From NCBI RefSeq assembly GCF_012641395.1, contig NZ_JABAIH010000006.1:124001-188000 (forward strand): a stretch of DNA of 64,000 bases, written 5' to 3'. Under the pieces are notes generated by a model. That model searched no databases. It was given only the letters and a program-made list of their open reading frames with translations, and had not been told where the DNA came from. A program made the translations under genes and the position numbers. The stretch is from Rhizobium sp. P32RR-XVIII. Its GTDB lineage: Bacteria > Pseudomonadota > Alphaproteobacteria > Rhizobiales > Rhizobiaceae. Below are positions 27,125-39,617 of this stretch, in pieces. Positions within the stretch are counted from its first letter, which is position 1; each line of letters opens with the position of its first letter.

Positions 27125-28567
27125 TCACTTGCCTTTCGAGGCGAGACTTGAATAGAGGGCAGCGTAGCGCTCGGCGCTTTTCTCCCACGAGACATCCGAT
27201 TTCATGCCCTGCTTTTGCAGCTGGGTCCAGACTTTTTGGTCCGCGAAAAGATGCAGCGCACGCCGGATTGCCTGCACCATACCCTCTGCGGTGACTGGAG
27301 AAAACTGAATTCCCGTTGCGACTTTCGCCGCGAGTGCCGCATGATTGGCATCGATCACGGTATCATTGAGACCGCCGGTACGGGCCACGATGGGCACGCA
27401 ACCGTAGCGCAGACCGTATAGCTGGGTGAGTCCGCAAGGCTCGAAGCGCGAAGGAATGACGATCGCGTCGCAACCGGCCTGCATCAGGTGCGACATCGGT
27501 TCGTTGTAACCGATCGAGACGCCGATACGGCCGGGATGGCGGCTGGCCGCGGCAAGAAGCGAGCCCTCCAGCGCAGGATCGCCGGACCCCAAAATCGCGA
27601 GCTTGCCGCCGAGGGCGACGATCTCATCGGCTGTGGCGGCGACCATGTCCATGCCCTTTTGCCAGGTGAGGCGGCTGATGATGCAGAAGATCGGTGCCCC
27701 ATCATCATGCAGGTGAAAGAATTCGGCGACCGACTTGCGGTTCTCGCTGCGATTCTTCAGCGTCGTGCTGCCGTAGTGCGTGTGGACAACGGGATCGGTC
27801 GCCGGGTTCCACACATCGGCATCGATGCCGTTGACGATCCCGTGCAGAACGTCGCGGCGGCCGGAGATGACGCCTTCAAGACCCATGCCGAACTGGTTTG
27901 TCAGGATCTCTTCCGCATAGGTGGGACTGACGGTGGTGATCGCATGCGCGGTCTGAAGCCCCCCCTTCAGGAAGCTGAGATGGCCGTAATATTCGATAGT
28001 GTCGGTCGAAAAGGCATGCGGCGGCAAGCGCAGGCTCGGGAAGATCTCAGCGGCGAACTGGCCTTGGAAGGCCATGTTGTGGACTGTCAGAACGCTCGGC
28101 AGCTCGGGCGTCGGATAGTAACGCATGTAGAGCGGCGTCATGGCGGCTTGCCAATCATGGGCATGGACGAGGTCCGGGCGCCAGTCCGGCATCAGGCCGG
28201 CGGCGATTTCGGCCGCCGCCAGCGACAGCGCTGCGAAGCGACGCCAGTTGTCAGGGTAATCCTTGCCCGTGTGGTCGAGATAGGGACCTCCCGGACGGTC
28301 GTAATAGGCAGGAGCATCGAGCACGAGGATGTTGAGGCCCTCGTAGTAAAATTCCAGCACCCTCGCAGGTTCGCCGAGCAGGTCAGTGAACTGCAGGCGA
28401 ACGACGGGATCTTGAACAGCTTTCATGACGGCCGGGTAGCCGGGCATGAGGGTTTTCGATTCAATGCCGAACTGCTTGAGTGCGATTGGCAGGGCGCCGG
28501 CCACATCGGCAAGGCCCCCTGTCTTGATCAAAGGGAAGACTTCGGACGAAACCGAAAGAACTTTCAT
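27125..28567 (-). CDS. glgA: Glycogen synthase (ADP-glucose)
   Basis: A 480-residue GT5 glycosyltransferase that extends alpha-1,4-glucan chains from ADP-glucose. The N-terminus carries the sugar-nucleotide motif KTGGLADVAGALP, and the C-terminal half contains FEPCGLTQLYGLRYG with the catalytic Glu. The length is normal for the family. It starts 5 bp downstream of the glgC stop. Confidence 0.96.
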   Translation of the reverse strand: MKVLSVSSEVFPLIKTGGLADVAGALPIALKQFGIESKTLMPGYPAVMKAVQDPVVRLQFTDLLGEPARVLEFYYEGLNILVLDAPAYYDRPGGPYLDHTGKDYPDNWRRFAALSLAAAEIAAGLMPDWRPDLVHAHDWQAAMTPLYMRYYPTPELPSVLTVHNMAFQGQFAAEIFPSLRLPPHAFSTDTIEYYGHLSFLKGGLQTAHAITTVSPTYAEEILTNQFGMGLEGVISGRRDVLHGIVNGIDADVWNPATDPVVHTHYGSTTLKNRSENRKSVAEFFHLHDDGAPIFCIISRLTWQKGMDMVAATADEIVALGGKLAILGSGDPALEGSLLAAASRHPGRIGVSIGYNEPMSHLMQAGCDAIVIPSRFEPCGLTQLYGLRYGCVPIVARTGGLNDTVIDANHAALAAKVATGIQFSPVTAEGMVQAIRRALHLFADQKVWTQLQKQGMKSDVSWEKSAERYAALYSSLASKGK

Positions 28568-28571
28568 ATGT

Positions 28572-29834
28572 CTAGAGATCCAATTTATCGATCATAGGCT
28601 GCGTTATCAGGCAAATACCGCTTTCAGTCCGCCGGAAGCGTTTGGCATCGAGTTTGGGGTCCTCGCCCACGACAAGGCCTTCCGGAATGACGACTCCATG
28701 GTCGATCACGACGTTTTTCAGCTGGGCGCGCCGACCGATCTTCACGCTCGGCAGGACGACGGCTCCCTCCAGTTTGGAATAGGAGTTAGCGCGAACGCCG
28801 GTGAAAAGAAGGCTCTTGTGAAGCGTGGCGCCGGAAATGATGCAATCGCCGGCGATGACCGACGAGGTGGCCGAGCCGCGGCGATCTTCATCGTCATGCA
28901 CGAACTTTGCCGGCGGCGAGATTTCCGCGTAGGTCCAGATCGGCCAGGACTTGTCGTAGATATCGAGCTCGGGAACGATCGCGGTCAGATCGATATTCGC
29001 CTGCCAGTACGCTTCGATCGTCCCGACGTCACGCCAATAGGGCTCGCGTTCGAAATCGGAGCGAACACAGGACTGCCCGAAGCGGTGGGCGACCGCCTTA
29101 CCGTTCTTGACGATGTAGGGAATGATGTCCTTGCCGAAATCCTTGCTGGAGTTGGGATCGGCGGCATCGCGCTGAAGCGCGTCGATCAGGAACTTCGTGT
29201 GGAAGACGTAGATCCCCATCGAGGCGAGCGCAAAGTCTGGTTTGTCCGGAATGCCGGGCGGGTCTGCAGGCTTTTCGACGAAATCGATGATCCGGTCTGT
29301 CTGGTCGACATGCATGACGCCGAAGCCCACGGCTTCCATGCGCGGCACTTCCAGGCAGCCGATCGTCACGTCCGCGCCGGAATCGACGTGCTGCTGCAGC
29401 ATCCACTCGTAGTCCATCTTGTAGACGTGGTCGCCGGCCAGGATGACCATGTACTCGACCCCGTAGTCCTGGATGATATCGATATTCTGGTAAACCGCGT
29501 CGGCCGTGCCTTCGTACCATTGCGTCTCCGAGACGCGCTGGCTGGCCGGAAGGATGTCGAAGCTCTCGTTCCGCTCAGGGCGGAAGAAGTTCCAGCCGCG
29601 CTGCATGTGGCGGATCAGAGAGTGCGCCTTGTATTGGGTTGCGACTCCGATGCGGCGAATGCCGGAATTCAGCGCGTTCGACAGCGCGAAGTCGATGATG
29701 CGTGTCTTGCCCCCGAAATAAACGGCCGGCTTCGCACGCCGATCAGTGAGTTCCTTCAGGCGGCTCCCCCTGCCACCTGCCAGAACATAAGCCATTGCGT
29801 CGCGGGCAAGTGGCTGAACGCGTTTTTCTACCAT
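28572..29834 (-). CDS. glgC: Glucose-1-phosphate adenylyltransferase
   Basis: The 420-residue committed enzyme of glycogen synthesis, making ADP-glucose. The nucleotide loop YVLAGGRGSRLKELT and the substrate-site helix AKPAVYFGGKTRIIDF are present near the N-terminus, with a C-terminal left-handed beta-helix. The start at 29834 is preferred because GGGAGGAG lies 8 bases before it; a longer frame to 29873 lacks this. Enzymes of this type are allosterically controlled by fructose 6-phosphate or pyruvate in rhizobia. Confidence 0.95.
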   Translation of the reverse strand: MVEKRVQPLARDAMAYVLAGGRGSRLKELTDRRAKPAVYFGGKTRIIDFALSNALNSGIRRIGVATQYKAHSLIRHMQRGWNFFRPERNESFDILPASQRVSETQWYEGTADAVYQNIDIIQDYGVEYMVILAGDHVYKMDYEWMLQQHVDSGADVTIGCLEVPRMEAVGFGVMHVDQTDRIIDFVEKPADPPGIPDKPDFALASMGIYVFHTKFLIDALQRDAADPNSSKDFGKDIIPYIVKNGKAVAHRFGQSCVRSDFEREPYWRDVGTIEAYWQANIDLTAIVPELDIYDKSWPIWTYAEISPPAKFVHDDEDRRGSATSSVIAGDCIISGATLHKSLLFTGVRANSYSKLEGAVVLPSVKIGRRAQLKNVVIDHGVVIPEGLVVGEDPKLDAKRFRRTESGICLITQPMIDKLDL

Positions 29835-29856
29835 TGTCTGCTCCTCCCACCAGTTC

Positions 29857-32060
<2,204 letters not shown>

Positions 32061-32064
<4 letters not shown>

Positions 32065-34523
32065 CCAGCTCTCCAGATTTCCTTGGCATACTGCCGGATC
32101 GCGCGGTCGGAGGAGAACCAGCCCATGCGCGCGGTATTGTTGATGGTCTTGGCATACCAGGAGGACGGCTCGGTCCAGAGCTGATCCACCTCTCGCTGGG
32201 CGGCGGCATAGGCATCGAAGTCGGCTGCGACCATGAACCAGTCGTGCGAATAAATACCATCGATCAGCTGGGCGTAGCGGTTGCGGTCATCCGGCGAGAA
32301 GACGCCTCCCGCGATTGCGGCCAGCGCCTGCGACAGCTCACGCGAGCTGTCAATGATCGCACGCGGATTGTGTCCGTCGCTGCGGATCTTGGCGACTTCA
32401 TCGGCACGCAGGCCAAAGATGATGATGTTCTCCGCGCCGACATGGTCGCGCATTTCGACGTTCGCGCCGTCCAAGGTGCCGATCGTCAGCGCCCCGTTCA
32501 GAGCAAACTTCATGTTGCCGGTGCCCGAAGCTTCCATGCCGGCCGTCGAAATCTGTTCCGACAGATCAGCAGCCGGAACCATGACCTCGGCAAGCGAGAC
32601 GTTGTAGTTGGGCACGAAGACCACCTTCAGGAGGCCGCGGACCGCCGGGTCGTTGTTGATTGTGCGGGCTACGTCGTTGATGAGTTTGATGATGAGTTTG
32701 GCGTTGTGATAGCTCGGTGCCGCCTTGCCGGCGAAAAGCTTTACCCGCGGCACCCAGTCCAGTTCAGGATGCGAGCGGATCTGATCGTAGAGGGCCACCG
32801 CCTCGACAACGTTCAGCAGCTGGCGCTTATACTCGTGAATGCGCTTGATCTGAATGTCGAACATTGCCGAAGGATCGAGCTTCACGCCCATGCGGCTTGC
32901 GACAAGATTGGAGAGCGCCACCTTGTTCGCGCGTTTTACAGCAGCGAATTTTTCCTGGAAGCTTGGATCCGTGGCGAATTTTTCGAGAGGCTTGAGCTTC
33001 TCGGCGTCGTCGAGGAATTCGTCGCCGATTGTTTCGCGGATAAGGCTGGTCAGTCCGGGGTTGCATTGCTGCAGCCAGCGGCGCGGCGTAATGCCGTTCG
33101 TCTTGTTGTTGATGCGGTCGGGATAAAGCTTGTGCAGGTCGGCAAAGACCGTGACCTTCATGAGTTCGGTATGCAAAGCGGAAACGCCATTGACCGAATG
33201 GGATCCGACAAAGGCGAGATTGCCCATGCGCACGCGGCGCTCGCCGCTTTCGTCGACCAGTGAGATCGCGCGGATTTCGGTATCGGAAAACTTTCTCTCT
33301 TTGCGGGCTTCCAGAAGAATCTTGGCATTGATCGCGTAGATCAGCTGCATATGACGCGGCAGCAGCCGCTCAAAGAGCGGAATGGGCCACGTCTCGAGAG
33401 CTTCCGGCAGCAGCGTGTGGTTGGTGTAGGAGATCGTGCGGCGGACGATGTCAAAGGCCTGCTCGAAGTCCATGCCATGGACGTCGCAGAGCAGGCGCGT
33501 CAGCTCGGCGACCGAGACGGCGGGATGCGTGTCGTTGAGCTGGATCGCCACCTTATCCGGCAGCGAGGTGAAATCGTCATATTGCTGCAGATGGCGGCGC
33601 AGGATGTCCTGAAGCGAAGCGGAGGAGAAGAAAAATTCCTGGCGAAGGCGCAGTTCCTGACCGGCCGGCGTGGCGTCTGCCGGATAGAGCACGCGGGTCA
33701 GGCTTTCCGCCTTGTTGCTCTCGCGCAGGGCGCCGATATGGTCGCCGGCATTGAAGGCGTCCAGCAGAATCGGGTCGATCGGCTGCGCCGACCAGAGACG
33801 CAGCGTATTGACGCGCTTGCCCCGCCAGCCGACGGCCGGCGTATCGAAGGCGGCGGCGATGACGCGCTCTGCCGGCTTCCACACATAGCGCGGCTCGCCT
33901 TCCGTGCTGGTGGCGACGTCGACGGTGCCGCCGAAGCCGATTTCATAAGAGCTTTCGCGGCGTTCGAACTCCCAGGGATTGCCGTGGGCAAGCCAGTTTT
34001 CGGGCAGTTCCACCTGCCAGCCGTCGGCAAGCTGCTGGCGGAAGAGGCCGTGCACATAGCGGATGCCATAGCCATAGGCCGGCACGTCAACCGTCGCCAT
34101 GCTTTCCATGAAACAGGCAGCGAGACGGCCGAGACCGCCATTGCCAAGCGCGGCATCCGGCTCAAGCCCGGCGATGACGTTGATATCGACGCCCAACGAG
34201 GCCAGCGCATCGCGAACCTCCTCCATCAAGCCCATGTTCGTGACGGCATCGCGCATCAGGCGGCCGATCAAGAACTCGAGCGACAGATAGTAAACGCGCT
34301 TGGCACCTGTCGCGTAGACGTTGCGGGTCGATTCCATCCATTTGTCGATGATGCGGTCGCGAACGACGAGAATAGTGGCCGTCAGCCAATCGTGCGGCTT
34401 GGCGACTTTTGCATCCTTGCCGATGCGGTACGTCAGGCGTTCGATGATCTCTTCGGCGAGGATTTCCGGCCGTGAACTGCGTGGAGCGGGGGAGGGGATG
34501 GTCGGCTTGGTAACGGTGTTCAT
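32061..34523 (-). CDS. glgP: Glycogen phosphorylase
   Basis: About 820 residues. The enzyme releases glucose 1-phosphate from glycogen using pyridoxal phosphate; the cofactor region MEASGTGNMKFALNGALTIG is intact, as is GGLGRLAACFMESMAT near residue 120. It is the first gene of the glgP-glgB-glgC-glgA-pgm-glgX operon. The start at 34523 (MNTVTKPT) has GGCGAG 8 bases upstream; in-frame ATGs also exist at 34529 and 34547. The 200 bp upstream should hold the operon promoter, and a CGATACTATCG palindrome lies at 34569-34579. Confidence 0.94.
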
Positions 34524-34743
34524 CGTCATATCTCGCCAATTTGTCATTTCAATTCAGGACGTTACGCCCGATACTATCGATTTATCTACGCACGCCGGTC
34601 AGGGCAGTTTATGCACCGTTACGACGCACTTGCAACAAAGAGATTTAGACGGCGGAAAAATTTGCAGAACCTTCACATTTGCTGGCATGAGGGAGTTGAT
34701 TTCAATTGGTTTTCCCGCTCAGATGCGGGATCAGCGCTAAACG

Positions 34744-34779
34744 AAAAGCCGCTCCGGTTTGTTCCGGAGCGGCTTTTTT
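34744..34779 (-). terminator. Bidirectional-looking terminator
   Basis: AAAAGCCGCTCCGG and CCGGAGCGGCTTTTTT form a stem with a loop of about six bases. On the minus strand it follows the TadG/vWA gene (stop at 34801) and ends in TTTTCGTTT; on the plus strand it ends in TTTTTTG. It cleanly separates the vWA gene from the glycogen operon. Confidence 0.88.
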
Positions 34780-34800
34780 GTTGGAGTGCGAAAAGAGCGG

Positions 34801-36027
34801 TCAGTTGGTCAGGCGCGTCGTCGTCTTCGTGGCCGCCTGCGCGATGCTCTCGAAGTCTTTCACGAGCCCTTCCATCGTGTTCGGCTCGTAGTAGTTGGCG
34901 GGCGAGGAGGCGCAGTATTGCAGCAAGCTCTTCCCTTTGTCCGGCGCCATGAAGGCAACGGTGAAGATTGTGATGCCGTCGGTCTTGGCGGTCGCGCACT
35001 TCTGGCGGACGGTTTGGTCGAGCGCCGAGTTCCACTGGTTGCTGTTGCCGGTCATCTCGCCGTCGCTCATCAACACGATGTAACGCTCGACGTTCGTATT
35101 ATTCTTCGCGGCCTGGGCAGCTGCTTCGGCATCGCCTCCGTCGGGCGCCTTCTTGACGGCCGTATCGGCGATCGTCATCGCGCCCGTTGCATCGGTGCCG
35201 CCCTGCGGGTTGGCAGGCATGTCGTTCACATACTTGCGTGCAGCCGTGGTTCCCCAGGCCATGGTGGGAGAGGTCTGACCTTTCACGACGTGTGTATAGG
35301 AGACAGCGCCGGTGCGTACGAGATCGCCTGTCGGATCGGCATTGTCGAGCGCGTCGAAAAGAGCGCCGGCAGCCGTCTTGAGCGCTGCGATCTTCTTCAC
35401 ATAGGTCGTATCGTACTCCTTGCACTTCGTGCCGGAGCTATTGTACTTGATGCATTTCTGGCTCGCGACTGTGTCGGTATTGTAGGCCATTGAGCCCGAT
35501 TCATCGAGCGCCAGGATCATCGACAGCGCATTGTGGGCATTCTGGTCGGGACCGGAGCCGCCTTGGGCGCTGCTCGACGCGCCGACATTCGTCGTCTTGT
35601 AGCCAAGCACGCTGGCAAGGCCGCTGAGTTGCAGCGCGTAGGTGCTGGATACGCTGACATTGTAGAGCGTCGATTTGCCGGAGGTCGTTTGCTGGGCATT
35701 GACCGTTATGCCGTCCTTCATGGCTGCTGCTGCCGTCGAGTCGAGGAAGTTGGCCATCTCACCCGCCAGGAAGTCCTTGGCGAAGTCCTGCGCATTGGCG
35801 GTCGTGATCTTTCCATCGGCAAGAGCCGATGCGGTAGCGAGCGCCGCAGCATCGGACGCTTCCTGTAATTGTTGCTGCGACAGCGCTGCGTTCGTGATGT
35901 CGACGGCTAGCCCTGCGGCGCCGATGAGAACCGGCATGAGAATCGCCGTCATCATGGCGAAATTTCCGGAACGATCACGCAGTATGTGGCGACCGCTGGC
36001 GAGAAGCGAAGATAAGGCGGACATCAT
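34801..36027 (-). CDS. TadG-like pilus-assembly protein with von Willebrand A domain
   Basis: About 408 residues. The N-terminus has the TadE/TadG signature (RSGNFAMMTAILMPVLIGAAGLAVDITNA): a short cytoplasmic part and one membrane helix. The rest is extracellular and carries a vWA domain whose metal site begins LALDESGSM (the D-x-S-x-S motif). Two cysteine-containing loops (QKCIKYN, KCKEYDTT) are present. TadG proteins belong to Flp-type tight-adherence pilus machines, but no other tad/cpa gene is in the window. Starts at 36027, 36024 and 36051 are all possible; none has a strong ribosome site. Confidence 0.82.
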   Translation of the reverse strand: MMSALSSLLASGRHILRDRSGNFAMMTAILMPVLIGAAGLAVDITNAALSQQQLQEASDAAALATASALADGKITTANAQDFAKDFLAGEMANFLDSTAAAAMKDGITVNAQQTTSGKSTLYNVSVSSTYALQLSGLASVLGYKTTNVGASSSAQGGSGPDQNAHNALSMILALDESGSMAYNTDTVASQKCIKYNSSGTKCKEYDTTYVKKIAALKTAAGALFDALDNADPTGDLVRTGAVSYTHVVKGQTSPTMAWGTTAARKYVNDMPANPQGGTDATGAMTIADTAVKKAPDGGDAEAAAQAAKNNTNVERYIVLMSDGEMTGNSNQWNSALDQTVRQKCATAKTDGITIFTVAFMAPDKGKSLLQYCASSPANYYEPNTMEGLVKDFESIAQAATKTTTRLTN

Positions 36028-36224
36028 GTCACCCGAAAGCAAGAGGAACATTGTGTCTCAATGCTTACAGGATGGTTGTTACCGAGGGTTTTAAAACAGT
36101 CGCTAAAATTAGAGGGAACGGACGATTTCGATACATGATCTATTGTTTTTGCGGGATGGCCTTCTTGCGAAACACATCTTCGGTGGTTTCGTGCATTAAC
36201 ACTATGGTGGATTGATGCAGGCGA

Positions 36225-37112
36225 TCACTGGATCGGAATAACGTCGACCGCCTGGACGGAGCGATGATTGCCGGAGCTCTTCAACACGCCGATGACGGGG
36301 GCGACGTCGGAATAGTCGCGACCGTAGGCGACGACGATGTGGTCAGTGCCAGCGGGCATGTCGTTTGTCGGGTCCAGTTCGATCCAGCCCAGCGTCGCGC
36401 CGCACCAGACGCGAACCCAGGCATGCATCGCGTCCGCGCCTTCGAGCCGCTCCTTGCCGGGTGGCGGGATGGTTCGCAGGAAACCGGAGACATAGCCTGC
36501 CGGGATGCCGAGGCTGCGGAGCGCCACGATCATCACATGGGTGAAATCCTGGCAGACCCCGCGTCTAAGTTCGAACGCCTCGAGCGGGGTGGAATCCACC
36601 GTCGTTGCTTCCGGATCGTAGGTGAAATCCCTGTTGATACCGGTGCATAATGCATTGGCGATCTGGAGAACGGTGAGGCCGGGCCGAGCGCAGCTTCTGG
36701 CGTAGTCGGAGATGGCGCGGGTGTCGATGAGGCGTGGACTGTTGCCAAGGAAGTGGTGTGGTGACTCGGGCTGGAGCGACCAGACGCCGGCGATTTCTTG
36801 CGGCAGGTCCGGAAGAGCCGGCGAGAAGTCGGCGGCAATGGAATGGCTGTCGACTTGGACACGGGCCTGCATACGGATGTCCAGGCTATCGTGCGGCAAC
36901 CGCAGCCGGAAGGAGGTTGCAGGGTGGCGGAAGAAGTCGGTGAAGTGCGATTGCTCGTCCGGCGTGGGAGAAATGGTGATCGAGCCTGCAACCAGGCGCT
37001 GGCGGTCAGGCAGCGAAAGCGGCATCAGCCGCATGATATGACGCGCTCCCGAGGCGGGTGTGTCGTAGGTGTATCCCATGTGCAGGGTTAGATCGTAGAG
37101 CACCGCGGTCAC
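36225..37112 (-). CDS. Transglutaminase-like cysteine protease family protein
   Basis: A 295-residue protein with an N-terminal beta-rich domain (YDLTLHMGYTYDTPASGARHIMRLMPL) and a transglutaminase core. The catalytic triad is visible as RRGVCQDFTHVMI (Cys), HAWVRVW (His) and ELDPTNDMPAGTDHIVVAYGRDYSDV (Asp). It starts with GTG, overlapping the stop of the ATP-grasp/alpha-E gene by 4 bp, so the two are translationally coupled. This pairing is widespread in bacteria and was proposed from genome context to be part of a peptide-forming or peptide-processing system; no biochemical role is established to my knowledge. Confidence 0.9.
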   Translation of the reverse strand: MTAVLYDLTLHMGYTYDTPASGARHIMRLMPLSLPDRQRLVAGSITISPTPDEQSHFTDFFRHPATSFRLRLPHDSLDIRMQARVQVDSHSIAADFSPALPDLPQEIAGVWSLQPESPHHFLGNSPRLIDTRAISDYARSCARPGLTVLQIANALCTGINRDFTYDPEATTVDSTPLEAFELRRGVCQDFTHVMIVALRSLGIPAGYVSGFLRTIPPPGKERLEGADAMHAWVRVWCGATLGWIELDPTNDMPAGTDHIVVAYGRDYSDVAPVIGVLKSSGNHRSVQAVDVIPIQ

Positions 37113-39529
37113 CCTAGGTAGGTCTGGGCAAGAAGGTCGGATAGCTGCTTCAGCTCACGTTCCATCTTTTTGTAGATCTCGCTCGTCATCGCCTCCGGCG
37201 TCATGACGGCAAGGCCGGAATGCAGGCGCATGGTTTCGCGGTAAAATGGCGACATCTGCCCGTTGACGAAGGCGTTCGGCAGTTGCTCGGCCTCTCGGTG
37301 GATTTCGTTCATCTGGAAGAGAACCGAACGCGGGTTGAGCGGATCGAGCGCCAGAAGGTCGGTGACGGTCAGGCGGGCCGTATTGACGTTGTACCGGCGC
37401 CGGTGGGTCATCACGCTGTCGCCGATTTCGAGCAGCATATCCAGTGCGCCATCCGGGGCATCGGGTCCCGACATGTAGCCGAGAAGGCGCGTCATGTGCA
37501 GCCCGCGCTCGATGTAGCGTCCGAGCGAAAGAAACCGCCAGCCGGTGAAGCGGTACATGTTTTCGTGCACGAGACCGGCGAAGCCCGCAAGCTTGCGCAA
37601 CAGGATGGTCATCGCATGGCTGGCGTCGTCGCCGGCTGTGACGGTGGCGTGAAAGCGGCGCGCGGTCTTGGCAAGATCGTTGAGCGCCAGCCAGCCGTCG
37701 GGCGAGAAACGATCGCGTATGTTGCTGGCGGAATAGACGGCGCTCTCGATGTTGCGCAGCAGCGTTTCCGGCACCGGCTCATCGGTGTCGATGTCGACGG
37801 CGACAAGGTATTTCGAAACGTCGGCCAGCAGTGGCTGGCTCGGATCGGCGGCCTCGGCGTAGCGGGCATGCCAGGCGCGAAGGATGCGAAGCGCGCCCTC
37901 GGCGCGCTCGATATAGCGGCCGAGCCAGAAGAGATTGTCGGCCGCCCGGCTTGGCAGGCTGCCCGGCATGTTGCGGGTGAAGCTTCCTTCTGCGGGGAGC
38001 AAGGTATAGCGCTCGACCGGCTTGTCGCTGACAATCCAGACGTCCGCCGCCGCTCCGCCCGCCTGCATTGCGATCGCGGCTACGTCATCGCCGGAGCCAA
38101 TGCGGGCAAAGCCGCCCGGCATGATCTGCCAGCCGCGGGCGGTGCGGGCGGCGAAGACGCGCAGCGACATCGGCCGCGGCGTCAGCTTGCCGTCGACCCA
38201 AGCCGGTGTGGTGGAGAGTGTGACGACTTCCTGGCCGACGAGTTTCGGGCCATCGGAATTCAGCCAGTCGGTAATCGAATCCTTTGCCGTCGAGCGGAGT
38301 GAGGAGCCCAGAACGGACTCACCGCGATCATCGAAGAAGGGGGCGCGCGAATAGGCGGGTCCGATCACCATCTTCTCGATATTTCTTGCGACGTGTTCGC
38401 GTTCTTCTTTCTGGCCGCACCACCACGTAGCGATCGATGGCAGCTTTAGCTTCTCTCCAAATAACCGGTGGCAGACCGTCGGCATGAAGGCGGGCAGTGC
38501 GCGGGTCTCGAGAATGCCGGTCCCGAGCGCGTTGACGATCGTCACCGATTCTGCGCGAAGCGCCTCGACCAGGCCCGGAGTGCCGATGCGCGAATTCTGG
38601 TCGAGTTCCAGCGGATCGGCATAGGCGGAATCGAGGCGGCGCCAGAGCACGCCGATCGGCTTCAGGCCGGCGACCGTACGCACCATGACACGGCCATTGA
38701 CCACCGCGAGATCCTCGCCTTCGAGCAGCATGAAGCCGAGATAGCGGGCGATATAGGCGTGTTCGTAATAGGTCTCGTTTGCCGGGCCGGGGGTCAGAAC
38801 GCCGATGCGATCGTCGCCGGAGTGCTTCATGGTCTGCAACGCATCGCGGAAGGCGCCGAAGAACGAGGCGAGACGGTGAACAGGGGTCTCGGCATAGATA
38901 TCAGAGAAGGCACGCGTGGTGGCAACCCGGTTTTCGAGCGCGAAACCTGCCCCTGAGGGCGCCTGCGTGCGATCGGCGAGAACCCACCAATCTCCATCCG
39001 GCCCACGCCCGATCTCGAAGGCACAGAAATGCAGGTAATGACCGGACGCCGGCTTTATGCCCGCAAGCGGGCGCTGGAATTCCGGATTGGAGGCGATCAG
39101 CCCGGGCGGCAGGTATCCCTCTTCCACCAGTTTGTTGTCGCTATAGATATCGGCGATGATCGCTTCAAGCAGATCGGCGCGCTGCACGAGGCCGGCGGAA
39201 AGTGCCTGCCATTCACGCTCGTCGATCAATACCGGAATGTGCGACAGCGGCCAGGAGCGCTCGCCGGTGCCCTTGCTGCCGTAAGCGCGGTAGAACACAC
39301 CGGCATCGCGGAGATAGCGGTCGGCCCGGGCGAAGCGCTCGGTCAGCTCGTTTGCAGGAATTTCCCCAAAGTTTGCAAGGAAGCGCTGCCAGACAGGGCG
39401 AATGGCGCCGTTGTTATCGACCATCTCATCGGCAGCGCTAGGGAGCGGCGCGTAGCCGAAGACCGCCTCGTTGCCGGCACGATCGCGAATCTCGCTCTTG
39501 CGTTTTTCCGTTGCCGGTTTCTTGCCCAT
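37109..39529 (-). CDS. Fused circularly permuted ATP-grasp and alpha-E protein
   Basis: An 806-residue fusion of two families usually encoded separately. Residues about 1-470 match the circularly permuted ATP-grasp type 2 family (GVFYRAYGSKGTGERSWPLSHIPVLID, VLTPGPANETYYEHAYIARYLG, RTVAGLKPIGVLWRRLDSAYADPLEL). Residues about 500-800 are the all-helical alpha-E domain (SRAADNLFWLGRYIERAEGALRILR, RFLSLGRYIERGLHMTRLL). ATP-grasp enzymes form amide or ester bonds through acyl phosphates. The fusion with alpha-E and coupling to the transglutaminase suggest a dedicated peptide-modification machine; substrate and product are unknown. Confidence 0.92.
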   Translation of the reverse strand: MGKKPATEKRKSEIRDRAGNEAVFGYAPLPSAADEMVDNNGAIRPVWQRFLANFGEIPANELTERFARADRYLRDAGVFYRAYGSKGTGERSWPLSHIPVLIDEREWQALSAGLVQRADLLEAIIADIYSDNKLVEEGYLPPGLIASNPEFQRPLAGIKPASGHYLHFCAFEIGRGPDGDWWVLADRTQAPSGAGFALENRVATTRAFSDIYAETPVHRLASFFGAFRDALQTMKHSGDDRIGVLTPGPANETYYEHAYIARYLGFMLLEGEDLAVVNGRVMVRTVAGLKPIGVLWRRLDSAYADPLELDQNSRIGTPGLVEALRAESVTIVNALGTGILETRALPAFMPTVCHRLFGEKLKLPSIATWWCGQKEEREHVARNIEKMVIGPAYSRAPFFDDRGESVLGSSLRSTAKDSITDWLNSDGPKLVGQEVVTLSTTPAWVDGKLTPRPMSLRVFAARTARGWQIMPGGFARIGSGDDVAAIAMQAGGAAADVWIVSDKPVERYTLLPAEGSFTRNMPGSLPSRAADNLFWLGRYIERAEGALRILRAWHARYAEAADPSQPLLADVSKYLVAVDIDTDEPVPETLLRNIESAVYSASNIRDRFSPDGWLALNDLAKTARRFHATVTAGDDASHAMTILLRKLAGFAGLVHENMYRFTGWRFLSLGRYIERGLHMTRLLGYMSGPDAPDGALDMLLEIGDSVMTHRRRYNVNTARLTVTDLLALDPLNPRSVLFQMNEIHREAEQLPNAFVNGQMSPFYRETMRLHSGLAVMTPEAMTSEIYKKMERELKQLSDLLAQTYLG

Positions 39530-39617
39530 TCACCCTAGCTCTTCAAATGCCCGCCGAGGGAATAGTGTGCAATGCAGCGATGGAAAGCAAGGCGAAACGG
39601 CTAACGCAGCGAAGCCG

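Noticed and set aside
25485..27155. Plus-strand open frame of about 556 codons opposite pgm
   Set aside because: It is antisense to a clear phosphoglucomutase and has no ribosome site or recognisable motif. Long antisense frames are expected at this GC content.
34714..34731. TCCCGC/GCGGGA hairpin near the glgP promoter region
   Set aside because: A short stem without U-run on either strand and no clear role; the strong terminator 13 bp further on explains the gene boundary.
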